Below are positions 59,696-64,000 of a DNA stretch of 64,000 nt, piece by piece; the stretch's first letter is position 1, and each line of letters opens with the position of its first letter. A model generated the notes under the pieces. The model saw nothing but the letters and a program-made list of their open reading frames with translations. It did not search any database and was not told where the DNA came from. Origin of the DNA: Pelotomaculum_C sp050950345 (GTDB taxonomy: Bacteria > Bacillota > Desulfotomaculia > Desulfotomaculales > Pelotomaculaceae); contig JBMNHK010000007.1 in the NCBI GenBank assembly GCA_050950345.1, forward strand, positions 62,001 through 126,000. Reading direction: 5' to 3'. The translations under genes and the position numbers were made by a program.

Positions 59696-60943
59696 CTAGT
59701 TATCAAGACCGGCAACCCCGCCTTGTACCTGCTTACTAAAAGACGTGGTCAAGACTTTCTTCCTGCCTCTAAGGCGCTTGAGAAAGTCCCCCATGCGCCG
59801 GAAAGCTTCATTGAGTTCATCTATGGAAGCCGCGTAAGAGCAGCGGATAAACCCTTCGCCCTGCTGGCCAAAAGCGTTGCCGGGCACTACTGCCACCAGT
59901 GCTTCTTTCAAAAGCTCTTCGGCAAATTCTTCCGAAGTCAGTCCCGTATCCCTGATATCAGGAAAGGCATAGAAGGCCCCCCGGGGTTCAAAACAGGGCA
60001 GTCCCATATCGGCAAAGGCCTGCAGCACCAAACGACGCCGGCGTCCATACTGCTCAACCATTTTTTTCATCTGGGGTTTGCCGTTTTTCAGTGCCTCCAC
60101 AGCCGCAACCTGACCGGTGATGGACGCACACAGGGCGGTATACTGATGGATCCTGGTCATCGCCCCAATAAAGTCCGCATTGCCTGCAGCATAACCGATC
60201 CGCCAGCCGGTCATGGCGTAGGCTTTGGAGAAACCGTTTAAGAGCAACGTTCTCTCATACATACCGGGGAGAGACGGGATGCAGGTGTGAGTGCCTACAT
60301 AAGTGAGTTTATCGTAGATTTCGTCCGATATAACCACCAGGTCATGCTGTTTGACCACTTCCATGATCTCCAGCAGCTTATCCCGGTCAATCGTGGCGCC
60401 TGTAGGGTTGTTAGGATAACAAAGGAGCAATGCCTTGGTAGCCGGGGTGATGGCCTTTTCCACCATCTCCGCTGTGACCTGAAAACCATTTTCCACCGTA
60501 GTCTTCAAATATACCGGCCGTGCGCCGTTCATCACAGCGCAGGGACCATAGGAAACATATGACGGTTCTGGAATCAGAATTTCATCACCGGGACACAGGA
60601 GGGCCCGCATAGCCAGATCCAGCGCCTCACTAACACCATTGGTGATCAGAATTTGATTTACAGGGTTGTAGGTAACCTGATAGGTTGCCTGCAAATCCCT
60701 GGCAATTTCCTCCCGGAGCTCCAACAGGCCGTGATTGGAAGTGTACATGGTGTAGCCCCTCTCCAGGGAATACACACAGGCTTCACGGATATGCCAGGGC
60801 GTCACAAAGTCCGGTTCGCCAACCCCAAGTGAAACCACACCCTTCATTTCGGTAACCAGATCGAAAAAGCGCCTGATCCCGGAAGGAGGGAGCCCCTGTA
60901 CCACTGGATTCAACCTTTTTCGCCAATCCATGGGTACGCTCAT
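59696..60943 (-). CDS. PLP-dependent class I/II aminotransferase
   Basis: 415 residues. Fold type I: LGVGEPDFVTPWHIREA, YPNNPTGATI, DEIYDKLTYVG and the PLP lysine in NGFSKAYAMTGWRIGY. Arg-rich C-term. Its ATG overlaps the stop of the Lrp gene (ATGA), so both are under the T-box. Substrate unclear; the neighbouring iorAB suggests it supplies an oxo-acid from an amino acid, which is an inference. Confidence 0.95.
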   Translation of the reverse strand: MSVPMDWRKRLNPVVQGLPPSGIRRFFDLVTEMKGVVSLGVGEPDFVTPWHIREACVYSLERGYTMYTSNHGLLELREEIARDLQATYQVTYNPVNQILITNGVSEALDLAMRALLCPGDEILIPEPSYVSYGPCAVMNGARPVYLKTTVENGFQVTAEMVEKAITPATKALLLCYPNNPTGATIDRDKLLEIMEVVKQHDLVVISDEIYDKLTYVGTHTCIPSLPGMYERTLLLNGFSKAYAMTGWRIGYAAGNADFIGAMTRIHQYTALCASITGQVAAVEALKNGKPQMKKMVEQYGRRRRLVLQAFADMGLPCFEPRGAFYAFPDIRDTGLTSEEFAEELLKEALVAVVPGNAFGQQGEGFIRCSYAASIDELNEAFRRMGDFLKRLRGRKKVLTTSFSKQVQGGVAGLDN

Positions 60944-61419
60944 GGAGTCACCACCAGCCTTCTATCTTCCTCTGTATCATCGAGAATCACGCCATGGTAT
61001 TTATACGTCTTCAGCACAAAATGCGTGCTGGTACTGATCACATTCTCGATGGTGGCCAGTTTGTTGGAGACAAAATTGGCCACTTCCTGCAGGGTATGAC
61101 CTTTGATCATTACTGCCAGGTCATAGGCCCCGGACATCAGCCGGACACTGCTCACCTCCGGGAAACGGTAGATGCGTTCAGCAATGGCGTCAAAGCCCAC
61201 TTCCCGCTGAGGTGATATTTTGACTTCAATAATTGCTGAAACCCGGTCAACCTTCACTTTATCCCAATGGATCAAGGCAAAATATCCTTGAATGATCTTC
61301 TTCTCTTCCAGCTCCTTGATAATAGCGGCAACTTCCGCCTCATCCCGGCCCAGCAATACGGCTATCTGTTTCGGCGTCAATCTACCGTCAGCTTCCAGCA
61401 TTTCCAGGATTTCTTTCAT
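60940..61419 (-). CDS. Lrp/AsnC family transcriptional regulator
   Basis: 159 residues from ATG at 61419 (AAGGAGG eight bases before). N-terminal helix-turn-helix LEADGRLTPKQIAVLLGRDEAEVAAIIKELEEKKII and C-terminal RAM domain with KISPQREVGFDAIAERIYRFPEVSSVRLMSGAYDLAVMIKG. Binds an amino acid and controls transport/metabolism genes. Operon head; an upstream extension of the frame lies in the T-box and is rejected. Confidence 0.95.
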   Translation of the reverse strand: MKEILEMLEADGRLTPKQIAVLLGRDEAEVAAIIKELEEKKIIQGYFALIHWDKVKVDRVSAIIEVKISPQREVGFDAIAERIYRFPEVSSVRLMSGAYDLAVMIKGHTLQEVANFVSNKLATIENVISTSTHFVLKTYKYHGVILDDTEEDRRLVVTP

Positions 61420-61467
61420 TTTAAGAACCTCCTTACTTAATTTGGTCCTGCTATATACAGCGGCAAT

Positions 61468-61722
61468 AAAAAAACCCGCCCTCAAACTTAAAGGGACGGG
61501 AATAATCACGTGGTACCACCCTATTTAACCGTTAAGCCTGATGGCATAAACGATCCTCTTAGCCTGTTAACGGAGGCTGCCGGCTGGGCTTACTCAACCA
61601 TAGGTTTTCGGCCCGCAGTTCAAGGGCGGCCCAGACGCTTTCCTCAACCGGGCTTGCACCATACCCCGGCTCGCTAATGATTACAGCGTCATTTTTCCCT
61701 CTCATCACCCTGTCATAAAATT
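61468..61722 (-). ncRNA. T-box leader upstream of the Lrp/aminotransferase operon
   Basis: Minus-strand RNA starts after TATAAT near 61722. Stem I shows GCGAGCCGGGG, TATGGTGCAAGCCCGG and the lower stem; the T-box sequence GGGTGGTACCACG is at 61522-61509; and a terminator follows (CCCGTCCCT / AGGGCGGG, then TTTTTTT, about 61500-61468). Aligned with known T-boxes, the specifier loop offers GCC (61630-61628), alanine. The T-box bulge TGGT pairs with a discriminator A, which fits alanine and excludes glycine and tryptophan. The leader ends about 50 bases before the ATG. Confidence 0.92.
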
Positions 61723-61728
61723 GAAGAA

Positions 61729-61758
61729 ATTATAGCACGGGTTCTTTTATGGTGTCAA
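61729..61758 (-). promoter_or_regulatory. Sigma-A promoter of the T-box operon
   Basis: TTGACA (61758-61753), 18 bp, TATAAT (61734-61729) on the minus strand, both consensus. Confidence 0.88.
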
Positions 61759-61778
61759 CCGCAATATTTTGGTCAAAG

Positions 61779-63137
61779 CTACATGGTCAGAGTACCTTCC
61801 GGAGTGTCCAGGAGCTTTAGTACGTTTTCTTCCCGGCCGGTCAACGCATTGACGTAAACCAGGTAGGCCTCCTCACCAAGCCGGCCCTGGAATTCATAAG
61901 TCAGCCGTTCTTCCTCAGTACCAAAGGGGATCAGGGCTAATTTGCCCCCCGTTACTTCAAAGCGGGGATTAACGGCTGCCCTGGCCTGCTCCTGAGACAC
62001 CGCAGGCACAGGTAAATCCCGCTCACAGTGGGACATCAGGTAGCCTGAAGTCTCCAGGCCTGTAATCTCACCGTCGTCCAGGGCGATGGTCACCTTCACC
62101 AGGTCGGGGTATATCGTCACTCCATCCTGTACAGCGGCAAAGTTAAAGGTGGCAGAATTATTATGCAAGAGGTAATAGGTAGACCGCATATCCCCAAAAC
62201 CGCGTTCTTTCAAATATTGCAGGCATTTCTCACGGGCGTCTTCTATTTGCATATTTGCTTGCCGGCAGGGACGCCCTTTCAGCATCCAGACAGGCTGACC
62301 GCCCACCTTGGAAATATCAAGCTGGGTAGTTTCCTCGCCTTCCTGCCCGGAACCCACCTCCACCCGGTAGGCCGGAATGCGCCCGCCTGTTTCACCCGTT
62401 ACAACCGCCTGGTAGTTGACACCGTCCCTTTGATCTATGAACGCCAGGGCCCGTTTTTTTGCCTCTTCCGCGCTTATTTCACCAGATCCTTTAAGAGCGG
62501 CAGGCTCTGTTTTTTCCAGATGCTCCGAGAACGGACCGTCATAGATCAGGGTGGGATATTGCTGCATCTGTTTGTCCATAGTCTGAAAGTCGCTCACAGC
62601 CTGGTTATCCGGTTGTTTTTCCAGGCTTTTGCGCACCTGGGAAACCAGTTCATTAAAATAGAGGTTATTCTGCACCACCTGGTACTGAATGCCCTGCAAC
62701 TCCCGGTTTAAATCCGCCGCTTGCCGGTACAGACTGTTCAGGGTCTCCCAGTCCGCATTGTCCACAGCCTGACCCTGGCTGATCCGGCGCCCCATACTGT
62801 CAGCGTAATCTCCTACCTGGCTCAAAAATTTTGAAGTGCGGCCGGCCAAAGCATCATTTAAAGGCAACTGCCCCAGGTTGGATTGGGCGAAGTTGGCCTG
62901 TAGCCTGATATCCTGCAACAACTCGCTTGACAGCCTCGGATCCGCCGCCACCAGGCTTTTGGACAAAAGCACTTCAACACTTTGCACCTGCCCGGCCAGA
63001 TCAAAAAAGGCCCGCCGGTATTTATTGCCCAGGTAGTTTTCCAGCTCCAGCCTGGCCTGCTGCTGGTTGTAACCCCAAAAGACCAGGCCCGCCAGCAACA
63101 GGGTACTTAATATGGCCGGAATAATCCACTTCCTCAC
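61779..63137 (-). CDS. ypeB: Spore germination protein YpeB
   Basis: 452 residues from GTG at 63137 (GGGAGG about seven bases before). Short N-terminal anchor (WIIPAILSTLLLAGLVFWGY), long helical part, then repeats like PepSY/YpeB (ISAEEAKKRALAFIDQRDGVNYQAVVTGETGGRIPAYRVEVGS). YpeB stabilises SleB in the spore inner membrane. Directly downstream of sleB, gap 15 bases. Confidence 0.93.
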   Translation of the reverse strand: MRKWIIPAILSTLLLAGLVFWGYNQQQARLELENYLGNKYRRAFFDLAGQVQSVEVLLSKSLVAADPRLSSELLQDIRLQANFAQSNLGQLPLNDALAGRTSKFLSQVGDYADSMGRRISQGQAVDNADWETLNSLYRQAADLNRELQGIQYQVVQNNLYFNELVSQVRKSLEKQPDNQAVSDFQTMDKQMQQYPTLIYDGPFSEHLEKTEPAALKGSGEISAEEAKKRALAFIDQRDGVNYQAVVTGETGGRIPAYRVEVGSGQEGEETTQLDISKVGGQPVWMLKGRPCRQANMQIEDAREKCLQYLKERGFGDMRSTYYLLHNNSATFNFAAVQDGVTIYPDLVKVTIALDDGEITGLETSGYLMSHCERDLPVPAVSQEQARAAVNPRFEVTGGKLALIPFGTEEERLTYEFQGRLGEEAYLVYVNALTGREENVLKLLDTPEGTLTM

Positions 63138-63152
63138 CTATATCCTCCCCCC

Positions 63153-63785
63153 CTACCGTGCAAAAACGTGGTTGCCTATCTGCGTAATAATCGGCCTGGA
63201 CCAGATCCAGCTGCTTACCGGTTTGTATGGGTTCCAGAAGTAAAGGGCGCCTCCCGTTGGATCATACCCGGACAAGGCTGCCTGGGCCGCCTCCACGGAT
63301 TCAGCGGTCACCGGGCGGTAGGCCTGGCCGTTACTGATGGACTCAAAAGCATGCTCCTGGAAGATGACGCCGCTGATCGTATGCGGGAAGGCTGCGCTCT
63401 TTGTCCGGTTGGCGATAACAGCCCCTACCGCAACCTTGCCCAGGTAAGGTTCATTGGCTGCCTCCCCTTCAATGACCTGAGCCATCAAGGCCAAATCCCC
63501 CCTGGCGGTAGCAGCGCCCCGGGAAACCGCCTGGGTGGATGGAGCACTCAAGCCCATAGCAGCCAGGGTTGCCGGTCCGGCAATGCCATCCTGGACAAGG
63601 CCGTTTTGGCGCTGAAAATTCATTACGGCCCTGTAGGTTGCATTACCGTAATAGCCGTCCACAACTCCGTTATAATAACCCCATTGGCTGAGCCGCTCCT
63701 GAATACGGGTGACCTCAGGACCGCTGCTACCCCAGCCAATAGCCTGGCCTGATGCTGCCTGCCAGTGCAGCGTTACCGTGAGCAT
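63153..63785 (-). CDS. sleB: Spore cortex-lytic enzyme SleB (5' end uncertain)
   Basis: At least 210 residues. N-terminal peptidoglycan-binding domain (GSSGPEVTRIQERLSQWGYYNGVVDGYYGNATYRAV), linker, then a hydrolase_2-type domain with LMAQVIEGEAANEPYLGKVAVGAVIANRTKSAAFPHTISGVIF and ending in RPIITQIGNHVFAR. It degrades spore cortex in germination. The frame before the ATG encodes a better signal peptide (KKVILGSICFLAVT) but has no usual start. AAGGAGG and a TTG upstream are one base out of frame past a run of six A, so a frameshift is suspected. Confidence 0.9.
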   Translation of the reverse strand: MLTVTLHWQAASGQAIGWGSSGPEVTRIQERLSQWGYYNGVVDGYYGNATYRAVMNFQRQNGLVQDGIAGPATLAAMGLSAPSTQAVSRGAATARGDLALMAQVIEGEAANEPYLGKVAVGAVIANRTKSAAFPHTISGVIFQEHAFESISNGQAYRPVTAESVEAAQAALSGYDPTGGALYFWNPYKPVSSWIWSRPIITQIGNHVFAR

Positions 63786-63930
63786 GGTAACTGCCAGAAA
63801 GCAAATAGAGCCTAAGATAACTTTTTTCCAAGGTCCTCCTTTTTGCCAGATGGACCCTCACCTCCCTGGGAATTCAATCTGGAAATTTGATAATATCTTT
63901 TCTAAATAATCCACTTTTTATGTAAGCAGA

Positions 63931-63957
63931 TTAAAAAAACCTGCACAAGGCAGGTTT
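63931..63957 (-). terminator. Terminator of a minus-strand gene beyond the right edge
   Basis: Stem AAACCTGC / GCAGGTTT, 5-base loop, followed on the minus strand by TTTTTTT. Confidence 0.85.
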
Positions 63958-64000
63958 GGACTGTTGCTCAATTTAGCATTTTTCTATACACACCCCATTG

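Noticed and set aside
61468..61722. T-box for tryptophan or glycine
   Set aside because: TGG and GGC overlap the specifier area, but the T-box TGGT pairs with discriminator A; Trp and Gly tRNAs have G and U.
1..64000. rRNA and tRNA genes
   Set aside because: None seen when reading both strands; no tRNA-like cloverleaf or rRNA segment recognised.

Overview
The window comes from a low-to-mid GC, endospore-forming, anaerobic member of the Firmicutes. Gene content and gene style best fit the Peptococcaceae/Desulfotomaculum-Pelotomaculum group; this is inference, because no rRNA is present. Supporting signs are spoIID, spoIIID, sleB and ypeB (sporulation and germination), ferredoxin-type indolepyruvate oxidoreductase (iorAB), an H+-type F1Fo ATP synthase, a T-box leader, and SLH/CsaB-type cell-surface anchoring. 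Nearly all genes are on the minus strand, so transcription runs from the right edge to the left. GTG and TTG starts with strong Shine-Dalgarno sites are common.

Left part (1-18.0 kb) is an envelope module. It holds the tail of a DUF4330-like protein, two glycosyltransferases, an O-antigen-ligase-like membrane protein (plus strand), an LCP-family wall-polymer transferase, a secreted unknown, csaB (pyruvyl transferase), a TagA/WecG transferase, a TolC-family protein, a large secreted protein with four repeats and two copper-amine-oxidase-N type segments, an ECF sigma factor with its membrane zinc anti-sigma, and a large subtilisin-like protease with C-terminal SLH motifs. A GGAACTT-N16/17-TCTAA promoter lies upstream of both the sigma gene and the large repeat protein, suggesting a small cell-surface regulon.

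Middle part (18-39.2 kb) is a compact, conserved housekeeping run in the order seen in Bacillus subtilis. In transcription order it is rpmE, prfA, prmC, sua5, mntP, ywlE, rpiB, glyA, dCMP deaminase, a frameshifted MazG-like gene, wecB, atpZ/I/B/E/F/H/A/G/D/C, ywmB, murA, spoIID, spoIIID, mbl. It covers translation termination, wall precursors, energy coupling and sporulation. A palindromic REP-like array sits between atpC and ywmB.

Between rpmE and rho (39.2-47.5 kb) lies an accessory insert: a tautomerase, a radical SAM protein, and an AT-richer type I restriction-modification locus. An IS21-family element appears to have deleted most of hsdR and the N-terminus of hsdM, leaving hsdS, an hsdM tail and an XRE regulator. 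A LysM/M23 peptidase follows.

Right part (47.5-64 kb) continues the ancestral order (rho, DUF2062, fsa, fba, a zinc-ribbon unknown, a Yip1-like protein, sppA, pyrG, argS). It then has iorB/iorA, an aminotransferase and an Lrp-type regulator under a T-box, and the germination pair ypeB/sleB.

All functional calls come from reading the translated sequence and its motifs. No database search was run.
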